From Bacillus kexueae (GTDB taxonomy: Bacteria > Bacillota > Bacilli > Bacillales > Aeribacillaceae), in contig NZ_JALAZE010000005.1 in the NCBI RefSeq assembly GCF_022809095.1, forward strand, positions 62,001-126,000: a stretch of 64,000 nt of DNA, in the 5' to 3' direction. Below the pieces are notes generated by a model. It did not search any database and had not been told where the DNA came from. It saw nothing but the letters and a program-made list of their open reading frames with translations. Below, one piece after another: positions 9,066 through 18,097 of the stretch. Made by a program: the position numbers and the translations under genes. The number at the start of each line of letters is the position of its first letter. The stretch's first letter is position 1.

Positions 9066-9267
9066 TAACTGAACCTTTATAAAGAAATTCTAACGCTTTT
9101 AATTCTTCCATTAAATCTTTTCGAATGGTTTGATACTTTGTATATGTTGCATATGTTATATCTTTTTGCTTTTCTGCCATCAGTGATAACTGCTCTATAT
9201 GATCGTAAATTTTGTGAAAACTTTCATCTAGTAGATAACTCATAGGAAAACTATTTTTTGTACTCAA
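9061..9267 (-). CDS. small hypothetical protein (68 aa)
   Basis: A 68-residue helical protein without membrane segment or recognised domain (central part YDHIEQLSLMAEKQKDI). The TTG start at 9267 is preceded by AAGGAG at about 10 bases; an internal ATG at 9243 is an alternative. It lies downstream of tspO in the same direction, with about 170 bases between, and its stop meets the EcsC terminator. Charge pattern and the good ribosome binding site favour a real gene; the function is unknown. Confidence 0.5.
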   Translation of the reverse strand: MSTKNSFPMSYLLDESFHKIYDHIEQLSLMAEKQKDITYATYTKYQTIRKDLMEELKALEFLYKGSVR

Positions 9268-9435
9268 ATAATTACATCTCCTTCCCTATATTTCCACAAA
9301 ATAATTATCGGTCCTTTTTCTTTTTTGTTTACCACTATTTTCATAGTCAGTCATTTATACCCATGATTTTTTCCTTATGTATTTACAGTAATTTGAAAAT
9401 ACACTTATTAGAAAAATAATTTCTTAGAAAAAATC

Positions 9436-9912
9436 CTAACGATTTAACCAGTAGATTTTGTACGCTAAATAAGAAGCAAACGTACTCCATAAGGCATATG
9501 GAACAAGTAAGATTGCGCTAAGCTTCGATATCGGTTTGGCCAATACAATGAGCCAAATAGAGGTCAACGAAACAACCATCGTCACAACCATTCCAAAAAA
9601 ACGAGATCGCAACCGAAAAAAGACGAAACTAAAAGCTAAGTTAAACATGTAATTAAATATGAAAACGGTATAAAATATAGTCGTCTTTTTATGCGCGCTC
9701 TTTCGTTCATACACAAACGCAACCGAAGCTGCTATGAACAAATATAAAATACTCCAAACTACTCCAATGACATGCCCAGGAGGAGTCCACTTTGACTTAT
9801 TTAGGCGGCGATACCACATAGGACGCTTCGGTGAAGTTGCCGAAAATAAAAAGGATCCCGCATAAACAAGGAAAAAGACGAGACCTGTTGATTTTCTCAT
9901 ATGTACCCTCAT
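9436..9912 (-). CDS. tspO: TspO/MBR family protein
   Basis: A membrane protein of 158 residues with five hydrophobic segments. Family marks are KWTPPGHVIGVVWSILY in the first third and PYALWSTFASYLAYKIYWLN at the end. TspO proteins bind porphyrins, and bacterial members can promote their breakdown. ATG 9912 lies 10 bases after AAGGAG; ATG 9900, with its own GAGGG, is an alternative. The gene is 47 bases downstream of a uroporphyrinogen-III synthase-like gene in the same direction, a porphyrin-related pairing that supports a shared role. Confidence 0.85.
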   Translation of the reverse strand: MRVHMRKSTGLVFFLVYAGSFLFSATSPKRPMWYRRLNKSKWTPPGHVIGVVWSILYLFIAASVAFVYERKSAHKKTTIFYTVFIFNYMFNLAFSFVFFRLRSRFFGMVVTMVVSLTSIWLIVLAKPISKLSAILLVPYALWSTFASYLAYKIYWLNR

Positions 9913-9959
9913 TTCCCTTTTTCTCCTTAGTTTCATGCGAGACCTACAATTTATTCATT

Positions 9960-10778
9960 CTATTTAGCATTTATTCTCTGTTGAAAGAATCGGTCTAGTT
10001 CGACGATCATCGCGCCCATCCGCTCATGCTCTGGCATAATAATACGCTGGATACCCCTTTCCGTTAATTCACTTCCTGTTACTTTTCCTACTGCCAACGC
10101 CACTACATCTTGATTGAACGCATTGATAAGTTGACCCAGTACGCCTCTTTCTTCTGCTATTTGAAACAAGACCCTCACTTGCGGGGAAGCTGTAAACGCT
10201 ACAACATCTACTTCTCGCCTTATGATTTCACTGACCAATTTCACGACGAGGTCTGGATTGGGAACAACCGTCTTATATGGTAAAATTTCATTTACTTTCG
10301 CCCCTTGAGCGATAAAAAAGTTCGTCAACCTCGGAACCGGTTCACCATGTAGTTGAACGAAAATACGTTTATTCGTAAATGTGTGTTGTTGTAAGACGCG
10401 TAAAAGCCCTTCATTTGTTCCATCGTCGTCAACAGCATTGGGTGTAATTCCATGGTTTTTTAAAACTTGAAGTGTTTTATAGCCCCTTACAGCAATGTTC
10501 GACTTCTGTAATTGCTGTAGGAATTGATCTTTTAACTGAAATGTGTGAGCTGCTTCGATTAAGGTTGATGTTCCAATCCCAGTTGTTAGCACAACCCAAT
10601 CTGCACCCGTTTCAACAAATGTTCGAATCCCTTGTTCCATCTCCTCGGGTGAACACTTAACGGTCTTTTGAATCGGTCGAGGAACTGCTATTCCTCCTCT
10701 TTTTTCAACCATTGTTCCAATCTCTTCTAACTTTCTTGATCCTGTTACGGCCACTCGTTTTTCATCTAAACTTGCCAA
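9960..10778 (-). CDS. uroporphyrinogen-III synthase family protein
   Basis: A 272-residue HemD-family protein with the two-lobe layout: an N-terminal Rossmann-like lobe (VAVTGSRKLEEIGTMVEKRGG), a middle lobe from about residue 120 (NKRIFVQLHGEP), and a return to the first lobe (VDVVAFTASPQVRVL, about 180-190). HemD closes hydroxymethylbilane to uroporphyrinogen III. The start is TTG, with GGGGAG upstream. It is not in a hemAXCDBL cluster, so it is probably a paralogue rather than the housekeeping enzyme; its pairing with tspO suggests porphyrin or tetrapyrrole control. Whether it is catalytically active cannot be seen, as the family has few invariant residues. Confidence 0.8.
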   Translation of the reverse strand: MASLDEKRVAVTGSRKLEEIGTMVEKRGGIAVPRPIQKTVKCSPEEMEQGIRTFVETGADWVVLTTGIGTSTLIEAAHTFQLKDQFLQQLQKSNIAVRGYKTLQVLKNHGITPNAVDDDGTNEGLLRVLQQHTFTNKRIFVQLHGEPVPRLTNFFIAQGAKVNEILPYKTVVPNPDLVVKLVSEIIRREVDVVAFTASPQVRVLFQIAEERGVLGQLINAFNQDVVALAVGKVTGSELTERGIQRIIMPEHERMGAMIVELDRFFQQRINAK

Positions 10779-10966
10779 TCGAACTCAACTCCCCTAAAAC
10801 CTCTTTTCTTAATGATAAAAAGGATCATAGGATACGTCTACATTTTTTCAGAATATTTAAGAATTGACATTATCATTCACTACACTGACACATTGGATAA
10901 ATGAGCATTTCTTCCATTGTGGTACAATGAATGTGTAATCCATATTTTTCTAAGGAGGAATGGGAA

Positions 10967-11410
10967 ATGAGTTTTCACTATCGTAACATTGTCGTAGCCA
11001 TTGACGGATCCGAGGAAGCAGATCGCGCATTTAAAAAATCTCTACCGATTGCGAAAAGAAACGATGCAACTTTAATCATTACACATGTATTGGATGATCG
11101 ATACGGGGTTGTGACAGCTTATGCCCCAGGTATCATTGATGAAGTTGAAATACGGGCAAAAGAGCTTTTAGAGAAATATGAAGTAGAAGCAAAGCAAGCT
11201 GGCATTGACAACGTTGTTACATTTCTTTCCCACGGTTCTCCAAAGGTGAAAATCGCAAAAGAAGTTGCCCCAAAGTTTGATGCTGACTTAATTATTTGTG
11301 GAGCAACGGGACTAAGTGCTGTTGAACGAATCTTGATTGGAAGTGTTTCCGAGCATATCATCCGCTTTGCTCAATGTGATGTACTCGTTGTTCGACAAGA
11401 CGAACATTAA
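10967..11410 (+). CDS. universal stress protein, UspA family
   Basis: A 147-residue soluble UspA protein. ATG 10967 follows AAGGAGG; the reading from 10931 includes that site and is rejected. The ATP-binding pattern G-2x-G-9x-G-S is present near the C-terminus (GATGLSAVERILIGSVSEH), so this is an ATP-binding class member. The N-terminal strand IVVAIDGSEEADRAF is typical. It is monocistronic and followed by repeat A. Such proteins are usually made under stress or in stationary phase; no clear alternative-sigma promoter was seen. Confidence 0.92.
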   Translation: MSFHYRNIVVAIDGSEEADRAFKKSLPIAKRNDATLIITHVLDDRYGVVTAYAPGIIDEVEIRAKELLEKYEVEAKQAGIDNVVTFLSHGSPKVKIAKEVAPKFDADLIICGATGLSAVERILIGSVSEHIIRFAQCDVLVVRQDEH

Positions 11411-11437
11411 GGTGCATATTTTCAAAGGTGTAAGAAA

Positions 11438-11600
11438 AGCGCAAGTCCTTAGGCGAAGGGCGCTTTAGGACCTGTGAGGAGGCTTCCGTCGCCACAGCAG
11501 GGCCAAAGCGACCCGAGCTGATGGCGCTTGGAGCTAGACACCAAAAAAACTGGAAAGAGAATACTTTAACACTTTATTGAACTTAAACTTTCGGTAACAA
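11438..11600 (+). repeat. dispersed repeat family A, copy 1
   Basis: About 163 bp, running from AGCGCAAGTCCTTAGG to TTAAACTTTC(G/T)GTAACA. The left 100 bp is GC-rich and can fold; the right 60 bp is AT-rich. It ends 5 bases from the terminator hairpin of the convergent exporter gene. Confidence 0.9.
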
Positions 11601-11604
11601 TAAG

Positions 11605-11641
11605 AAAATGGGAAACCCGTTATGATGGATTTCCCATTTTT
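11605..11641 (-). terminator. terminator of the exporter operon
   Basis: ATGGGAAA and TTTCCCAT pair around the stop codon of the C-terminal exporter gene; the T-run is on the minus strand. Confidence 0.7.
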
Positions 11642-12078
11642 GTATGACGCATCGATCTCTCTTTTTTCACGAACACTTGGTTTAAAACTTCAGAAAATAC
11701 AAGTCCCATTGCAATAGCTCCTGATATCATAAAAGCAACAGAGGCAAATTCAATCGCTTTCGTGTAATCGTGCAGGACAATATGCCGCATCGCATTATAC
11801 GCTAAACCTCCCGGGACGAGCGGAATGATGCCAGCTACGGAATAGATAATCATTGGCGTTTTATACATTTTAGCAAAAATATGACTAATAAAAGCGACAA
11901 TGACAGAGGCAAAAAAAGTCGCAAATACTTGATCAAATTCGTATTGAACAAGTGTAAAATAAAAAATCCATCCAATCGCTCCAACGATTCCACATTGCCA
12001 AAGGGTTCGACTCGGTACATTAAAAATAATGCCGAAAGCGGCTGATGCAATAAACGCGGTTACCCATTGTTCAATCAT
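11620..12078 (-). CDS. threonine/serine exporter family, C-terminal (YjjB-like) subunit
   Basis: A 152-residue membrane protein of the DUF3815/YjjB family with four or five helices and the motif IIPLVPGGLAYNAMRH. It corresponds to the C-terminal half of ThrE-type threonine/serine exporters, which in many Firmicutes is split into two proteins. It starts 14 bases after the YjjP-like gene with GGGGGTGA as ribosome binding site. The two products are expected to form one transporter. Substrate is inferred from ThrE and not visible in the sequence. Confidence 0.85.
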   Translation of the reverse strand: MIEQWVTAFIASAAFGIIFNVPSRTLWQCGIVGAIGWIFYFTLVQYEFDQVFATFFASVIVAFISHIFAKMYKTPMIIYSVAGIIPLVPGGLAYNAMRHIVLHDYTKAIEFASVAFMISGAIAMGLVFSEVLNQVFVKKERSMRHTKMGNPS

Positions 12079-12092
12079 ACCGTCACCCCCAT

Positions 12093-12833
12093 TTAAATTG
12101 ATAACACGACAGCAATCCCTGCCCCGATTGCAAACGCAGTTAGACAGGCTTCCGCACCTTTTGATAGTCCAGCTACTAAATGCCCTGCCATCAAGTCCCT
12201 CACTGCGTTTGTTATGAGAAGGCCTGGAACTAATGGCATAACTGAGCCGATAATAATTTTGTCTAAGTCCGTACCAAAATGAAAATAAACAAGAGAATAA
12301 GCGACAATCCCAATTACAAAGGATGCGAAAAATTCAGCGAAAAATTTTATTTTAATAAGTGAATGAATCCATAATAATGTCAAAAACCCTAGGCCGCCAG
12401 CAAGCATCGCTGGTAAAAAGTCAACCCATAAACCTTGAAACATAATGAGAAAACAACCGCTCGATAACGAAGCTGCTGTTACTTGTATCCATGTTGGGTA
12501 ATGATCATTTCGCTCATCTGCAACTTTTAACTGTTTAAAAGCTTCTTCCACCGAAATATGTCCACTACTAATTTTTCGAGATATTTCATTTACGACGACT
12601 ACTTTATGTAAATCAGTCGTTCTTTCAGGAATACGAACGAGTTTCGTCTGTTCTAATTCCGGAATTGAAAAAATAATACCCGTCGGCGTGACAAAGCTTT
12701 CGCAATGCGCTACACCAAATGCTTTAGCCATTCGCATCATCGTATCTTCTACTCGATACGTTTCTGCTCCATTTTTCAGCATTATTTTTCCCGCTAGCAA
12801 GCAAACTTCCATGATTAACTTCGAATTTTGCAC
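12093..12833 (-). CDS. threonine/serine exporter family, N-terminal (YjjP-like) subunit
   Basis: A 246-residue DUF1212/YjjP-family protein. The N-terminal soluble part includes the family segment KNGAETYRVEDTMMRMAKAFG; five hydrophobic helices follow, the last with PLVPGLLITNAVRDLMAGH. The start is GTG, with GGGAGGG upstream. It is the first gene of a two-gene operon with the YjjB-like gene. Related exporters lower intracellular threonine and serine. Confidence 0.87.
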   Translation of the reverse strand: MQNSKLIMEVCLLAGKIMLKNGAETYRVEDTMMRMAKAFGVAHCESFVTPTGIIFSIPELEQTKLVRIPERTTDLHKVVVVNEISRKISSGHISVEEAFKQLKVADERNDHYPTWIQVTAASLSSGCFLIMFQGLWVDFLPAMLAGGLGFLTLLWIHSLIKIKFFAEFFASFVIGIVAYSLVYFHFGTDLDKIIIGSVMPLVPGLLITNAVRDLMAGHLVAGLSKGAEACLTAFAIGAGIAVVLSI

Positions 12834-12898
12834 TAGTACCCTCCCTAAATGACGTTTTCTCTATTATATACGAACAATGACATCAAATCATATTAGAG

Positions 12899-12924
12899 AG
12901 GGGTGCCCAAAATGGAGCACCCCT
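12899..12924 (-). terminator. hairpin downstream of the hybrid kinase gene
   Basis: GGGGTGC (12900-12906) pairs with GCACCCC (12917-12923) just after the kinase stop codon. The following T-rich stretch on the minus strand is imperfect. Confidence 0.65.
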
Positions 12925-12932
12925 ACCATCTA

Positions 12933-15815
12933 TTATTCGTCTTCATTTTCTTCTTCATCTGGCATCGGAATGAGAATTTCCCCACTTTTTTCTTGCTTTA
13001 ACAAAATGTGAAGAATGATTTTTGAAAGCTGACTTGGCTGATAAGGCTTTACAAGATAATCGGTAGCACCGAGCGTAATTCCTTTCTCTCTTTCTTCGAG
13101 AGCTGACGAGATTATGATCGGTATGGACGTAAAGGCTGGATCTTCTTTCATCTTTTTTAATATATCCCAACCAGACATTCCGCCTTCCTCAAGCATAATA
13201 TCTAGCACAACTGCATCTGGCTTCTCATTTTTCATGGATTTCAATGCATCTTTTCCATTTTTAAAATGATGCACCTGAAAACCACTTTCAGAAAGTTCAT
13301 GTGATAATAAAGCTGCAAGGTTAATGTCATCTTCAATGACGGCTACGTTCATTCCATCAGTATCTATTTCCACTTCTCTATAGGTTTCTAACGTAATAAG
13401 AGGGAACATGAGTGTAAAAGTACTCCCTACTTTTTCTTCCGATGTTACGTTTACTTTTCCATCATGAGCTTTCATTATTTCTTTTACAATCGCTAAGCCA
13501 AGGCCCGTTCCACCAATGCGTCTTCGGTCCGAATTATCTACTCGATAAAACTTTGTAAAGAGATTTGGAAGGGCTTCTTTCGGGATACCGAGTCCTTCAT
13601 CAGCTACATCTACTTTCAAATTCCCTTCTTGTTCATATAAACGAACCTTGATGTCGCCACCATTAGGTGAATATTTGATTGCATTGCTAATAAGATTCGT
13701 AAATACTTGTGATAACTTGTCACGATCCCCAAGAACAATGGTCCAATCCGTTTCTTTTTCAACGACAATTTGATGATTCGGTGCATTGACTTTTTGGGTA
13801 TCGATTACGCTCTGAATAATTGGAACAATATCTTCATATCGCTTATCATACGTTTGACGCCCAGACTCCATTCGCTGTACGTCTAAAAAGTCGTTAATTA
13901 AAGACGTTAAGCGCTTCGCCTCTTGATAAATCGTCATTAAATATTTTTGTTGTCTCTCCGGCTTCAATTCTTTATTTAACATTAATTCCGTAAATCCAAG
14001 AACGCTTGATAACGGTGTTCTCAATTCGTGACTAACCGTACTTACAAACTCGGACTTCATTTGGTCCACTTCAAACTCTTTTGTAATGTCACGGTGAACA
14101 AAAATCGTTCCAAGCTGCTTGGAACCGTGGAACAAGGCTTCCGCGTACACTTGAATGACTTTTCTTTTGTCCTTCAAATGGTACGTAATGGATTTGGATT
14201 GATCCTCTTCTTGGAACAACACATTATCTAAAAAGGCTTCAAGTTCCTTCGGTTCTTCCACTTGTTTAAGAAGTTGGTTTCGCCATGATTCGTAGGAAGC
14301 TAAATGAGTCCCAGACTGCTGTTCTGTTAAAAGCTTCGTCATTTGTGAATTAATCATAAGACTAGAGCCTTGTTTATCAACGAGCTGAATCCCTTCTTGG
14401 ATATTATTTAAAATATCTTGTGTCATGCGACGATCCTTTTCAGATTCCTCGAATAAATGAATTTTTTGAAGGGAAATGGAAATTTGTTTTGTTAAACTTT
14501 TGTACTCTTCCATCTCATCAGCCGTAAAAGCTTTGCCAAATCGACTAAAAACCATAATGGCTTCAACCTCTTGCTTAGCTGAAAGGACTGGTAAGAAGAT
14601 ATCGTAACTAAAAAGATTTTCTTCATGAAAGCCTTTCTCTGGAGGCGAGAGCTCACGTTTAAACGTGAATGGTTCTTTTTCTTCAAACAGTCGTTGATGG
14701 ATACCGTTGTCTATGAATTGAATAAACTGTTTAACCCCATGTTCTGAAAGACCGAAGGAGGCATATGTTTGACGATCATTAACTAATACGATCATGCCTC
14801 GAACGGCATTCATCACTAGCGCCATACTTTTAACAATGCTGTTTAATACTTCGTGTTTATCAAGAGAATTCGAGATTCCATGGATGAACTGGTTTCGATG
14901 TTCGAGCTGCTTTTCCCTTAGTTTCATCTTTTCCAATAAACTTTCCAATTCATCCTGCTGATACTCTAGTTCGTCTTGCTGTGCCTGCAATTCTTCATTT
15001 TGCGCCACTAAATGTTCTTCTTTTTCTTGAATACTATAAATCATCTTTTCAAACGCTCTGGACAAGGTACCAATCTCGTCTTTTCGACCCGTCGCAAATT
15101 TCCAATTAATCACTTTTTCGTCTTGTGAAAACTTTTCCGCTGCGCTTGCCACTTCATTCAGAGGCTTACCAATTTTTCTTCCCATCGTCCTTAAAATAAA
15201 CATAAGAATTAATAAAATGAATAGAATAAAAGCTACATAGAAAAGGCGGCTAATCATTTCACGTTTTTTCAAGTCATCGTAGGCTGTATCAATTTGATTT
15301 TCAATTGATTGATGGTACTGTGCTAACTGATTTTGAAATCGTTCGATAGCTGCTGTTCCACCATTTTCAGAGGCAAGAACGACAGCTTCGTTATCACCGT
15401 TTTCAAATGCAAGAATCGCATTTTTAGCTAAATCATCAAAATAATACGAAAAGAAAAGTTCGGCCTCTTCAATAAACACTTCATCTTCCGGTTCATTCCC
15501 GATAAGCTTTAACTGTTTAATCGAATCTTGAACAACTTCACGTTGTGCATAAAAGCTTTGCTTGAACTCTTTCCGTCCGAATGCAAAATATCCTCTCGCA
15601 TCAAAAAAGGCTTGCGTAAACTGCTCATTCAACCTTTCCGCACATTCTTCTTTTTTATCTAACGTAAGTTTTAGCCTTTCGTATTCCCGTGTAATTAATT
15701 GATTATAGGTTCCGAGAATTGCCGACCCAAAAAAGAAAAGAATAATAAAGCCACCTAGCAATCCTGCAAATTGTCTTTGCAAGCTTTTTTGAAAGTACTT
15801 TTTAATGTTTTTCAT
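12933..15815 (-). CDS. hybrid sensor histidine kinase (HAMP-GAF-PAS-HisKA-HATPase-REC)
   Basis: A 960-residue membrane kinase. Transmembrane helices lie at about 16-36 and 191-209, enclosing a helical extracytoplasmic sensor of about 150 residues. Then come HAMP (about 210-262), a Gln/Glu-rich coiled coil (262-305), a GAF-like domain (about 310-455), a PAS domain (about 465-580), HisKA with phospho-acceptor H596 in VSHELRTPL, the ATPase domain with GLGIPKEALPNLFTKFYR and GGTGLGLAIVKE, and a C-terminal receiver with acceptor D872 and K923. The start overlaps the upstream receiver gene by 14 bases, so the two are coupled. The signal sensed is unknown. A short acidic tail follows the receiver. 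Confidence 0.92.
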   Translation of the reverse strand: MKNIKKYFQKSLQRQFAGLLGGFIILFFFGSAILGTYNQLITREYERLKLTLDKKEECAERLNEQFTQAFFDARGYFAFGRKEFKQSFYAQREVVQDSIKQLKLIGNEPEDEVFIEEAELFFSYYFDDLAKNAILAFENGDNEAVVLASENGGTAAIERFQNQLAQYHQSIENQIDTAYDDLKKREMISRLFYVAFILFILLILMFILRTMGRKIGKPLNEVASAAEKFSQDEKVINWKFATGRKDEIGTLSRAFEKMIYSIQEKEEHLVAQNEELQAQQDELEYQQDELESLLEKMKLREKQLEHRNQFIHGISNSLDKHEVLNSIVKSMALVMNAVRGMIVLVNDRQTYASFGLSEHGVKQFIQFIDNGIHQRLFEEKEPFTFKRELSPPEKGFHEENLFSYDIFLPVLSAKQEVEAIMVFSRFGKAFTADEMEEYKSLTKQISISLQKIHLFEESEKDRRMTQDILNNIQEGIQLVDKQGSSLMINSQMTKLLTEQQSGTHLASYESWRNQLLKQVEEPKELEAFLDNVLFQEEDQSKSITYHLKDKRKVIQVYAEALFHGSKQLGTIFVHRDITKEFEVDQMKSEFVSTVSHELRTPLSSVLGFTELMLNKELKPERQQKYLMTIYQEAKRLTSLINDFLDVQRMESGRQTYDKRYEDIVPIIQSVIDTQKVNAPNHQIVVEKETDWTIVLGDRDKLSQVFTNLISNAIKYSPNGGDIKVRLYEQEGNLKVDVADEGLGIPKEALPNLFTKFYRVDNSDRRRIGGTGLGLAIVKEIMKAHDGKVNVTSEEKVGSTFTLMFPLITLETYREVEIDTDGMNVAVIEDDINLAALLSHELSESGFQVHHFKNGKDALKSMKNEKPDAVVLDIMLEEGGMSGWDILKKMKEDPAFTSIPIIISSALEEREKGITLGATDYLVKPYQPSQLSKIILHILLKQEKSGEILIPMPDEEENEDE

Positions 15816-16173
15816 CCAAAATCTCCTCCACTCGCTTCACTAAGTCGAGTGGGCTATACGGTTTTTCCATAAAATAATTAGCCCCGGCTTGCATCACACG
15901 CTCTTTATCGGATAATTGGCTTTTCGCCGATAGCATCATAATTTTCACATGTTGTTTTCCAGGCATATTCCTGACTTTCTCAATGACCTCTAATCCGGTG
16001 CATAATGGCATCATGTAGTCTAATAAGATTAAGTCGTAATCATTTTTCGTAATTAGATCAATCGCTTCTTTTCCATCACTTGCTTCATCCAATTCGTGTC
16101 CTTCGTCCTCCAACGTATCGACAACGAGCATACGCAGAACATCTTCATCCTCCGCTAATAAAATTTTGGCCAT
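15802..16173 (-). CDS. stand-alone response regulator receiver protein
   Basis: A single receiver domain of 123 residues with no output domain. The acidic pocket is AEDED at residues 7-11, the phospho-acceptor is the Asp of ILLDYMMP near residue 52, the switch Ser is in MLSAKS, and the conserved Lys is in MEKPY. AAAGGGGA precedes the ATG. It lies between the GGDEF protein and the hybrid kinase, in the same operon, and could carry phosphate between the kinase and the Hpt domain of the GGDEF protein. Confidence 0.9.
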   Translation of the reverse strand: MAKILLAEDEDVLRMLVVDTLEDEGHELDEASDGKEAIDLITKNDYDLILLDYMMPLCTGLEVIEKVRNMPGKQHVKIMMLSAKSQLSDKERVMQAGANYFMEKPYSPLDLVKRVEEILDEKH

Positions 16174-16197
16174 CTAAACTTCCCCTTTCTTACCAAA

Positions 16198-17799
16198 TTA
16201 CATCATACGCTGGAGCATTTTTTCAATTCTCCCTATAATCTCATCAAACTTAAAAGGTTTTGTCATATAATCATCTGCTCCAAGTTCAAGCGCTTTTGCA
16301 ATATCTTGATCACCTTTTCGAGACGTAAGCATGAGAACACGATAACGATTAGCATCCTTCTTACTTTTCAGGTTCGTTAATACTTCCAGTCCATCCATAT
16401 TTGGCATCACCCCATCTAAAATGACAAAACACGGATCACCTAGGTGCCAATCAGACTGAATGAACGCCTTCCCATCTTTATACGTTTGTAGTTCAATTTT
16501 CCGTTTCGGATTCAATGGCAGCTTTTTAATAATATCCGCCATCACGGTTCGAATGATTGGATCATCATCTACTATCGCCATTTTAACCGTTTTTTGATGC
16601 TGCATAACTTTCGGTTTATCAGCTTGCTCAATACGGTTACGTCCGTTGTTTTTCGCCTCATAAAGAGCTTGATCGGCTAGTTCAAGCCACTTTTCAAACG
16701 GCTTTGTCGCATCTAAAATTTGGACAACGCCAGCAGAGAACGTGCATGAGAAGGATTCTTCTTGATGAAACACATACTGGCTGAAGTTTTCACGTAATCG
16801 ATTGAGTACTTCCATCGCTTCGTCCACATTTGTTTTAGGAAATAAAATAACGAATTCCTCGCCGCCATACCGAAAAACGATATCTTTTATTCGCGTTTCA
16901 CGTTTTAAAATATTGGCAAACTCTTTTAATACAACATCTCCTACTAAATGACCGAACCGATCGTTCACTTTCTTAAAGTAATCAATGTCCAATACAGCCA
17001 AACTATAATCTTCTTTAGAACGTTTCCACTCATTTTGAACTTGAGCATACGCCTGCTTTAAGTATTTTCTGTTGTAAACATGAGTCAATTCATCAAGAAG
17101 GAGTAATTCATCAATTTGCTTCTTACGCTCTAACTGCCTTTTAATCCGAACGATAAATTCATCTAATTCAAACGGCTTATGAATGAAATCATCCGCTCCC
17201 ATTTCATAACTCTTCATTCGAATTGACTTCTCTTTCTCCACACTAACCATAACTGTCGGAATAAATTGTTGTTTCAGTTTTTGTTTTAAAAACTCTAACA
17301 CTTCAAATCCATTTTTCTCGTTCATATAAATGTCAATAATGACACAATCTGGCCTAACATCGTAAAAAGATAGAATTGCTTTTTCCGGATTCGCGATGGC
17401 GACGACATACCATCCGATTGCTTCTAACTTTTCCTTTAAAAACATTAAGAATGAGGTGTCATCGTCAATGATTAATAATACAGGCTCATTGCTATTTCTC
17501 ACCTTCGATTTCGTCAATGAAGTGTTGATACCTTCTTCATATTCATAGCAATCTTCAATAATCTCAATTAAGTATCGTTTTACCTCTTCAAATGTCCACT
17601 TTCTATCTGATGTTTCATCTAATTGCTCCATTAAAACTCTTGCTTTATCTCCAATCTTCTGCAAACCGATAATTGACGATGTCCCTGCTAATGAGTGGAG
17701 AAATCGATAAACTTCTTCATTTGTTATTTCGGACAAAGATTCCCATTGCTCAAGCTTCGTCCGAATATTATTAAAAAAATGCTGCTTATATTTATCCAT
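16198..17799 (-). CDS. Hpt-REC-GGDEF-REC diguanylate cyclase
   Basis: A 533-residue regulator that starts at ATG 17799, after AGAGG; the longer reading from 17832 lacks a ribosome binding site. The N-terminus is an Hpt-like helical domain with His in FLHSLAG (about residue 35). A receiver follows (acceptor D156), then GGDEF with RYGGEEF at about 312-316, and a second receiver (acceptor about D462). GGEEF is an active form of the cyclase signature. An RxxD inhibitory site (RIKD) lies five residues before it, so product feedback is expected. It is the first gene of the three-gene phosphorelay operon and links the kinase to c-di-GMP synthesis. Confidence 0.92.
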   Translation of the reverse strand: MDKYKQHFFNNIRTKLEQWESLSEITNEEVYRFLHSLAGTSSIIGLQKIGDKARVLMEQLDETSDRKWTFEEVKRYLIEIIEDCYEYEEGINTSLTKSKVRNSNEPVLLIIDDDTSFLMFLKEKLEAIGWYVVAIANPEKAILSFYDVRPDCVIIDIYMNEKNGFEVLEFLKQKLKQQFIPTVMVSVEKEKSIRMKSYEMGADDFIHKPFELDEFIVRIKRQLERKKQIDELLLLDELTHVYNRKYLKQAYAQVQNEWKRSKEDYSLAVLDIDYFKKVNDRFGHLVGDVVLKEFANILKRETRIKDIVFRYGGEEFVILFPKTNVDEAMEVLNRLRENFSQYVFHQEESFSCTFSAGVVQILDATKPFEKWLELADQALYEAKNNGRNRIEQADKPKVMQHQKTVKMAIVDDDPIIRTVMADIIKKLPLNPKRKIELQTYKDGKAFIQSDWHLGDPCFVILDGVMPNMDGLEVLTNLKSKKDANRYRVLMLTSRKGDQDIAKALELGADDYMTKPFKFDEIIGRIEKMLQRMM

Positions 17800-18097
17800 G
17801 TGAATTCCTCTTTCTATATGGAATTTGCGCAAAACAATGGAATTGAGTGAACGCGCGGAATTACAACCGAAGAATTATGTGAAAAGGTGCCTACTGTGAC
17901 AATCTACAGACTGATTTGGGGTTGAGACAATGGATGATTTTTTGTGCAACACTAAAGTTTGAAGAATCTTCTATATATTTCTATTATACTTCTTTATAGA
18001 GGAAAGCAACACACTGAATTATGCCAAAACGTGCTTTCGTTATGAGTATCCTTTATACTGTAGGTATTATTGGAAAAGTAAGGGAGGATGGATATAT

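Noticed and set aside
17833-18097. Search of this 265-base gap for a small gene
   Set aside because: Nothing beyond AT-rich promoter-like sequence for the two divergent genes was found; no convincing ribosome binding site or hairpin.
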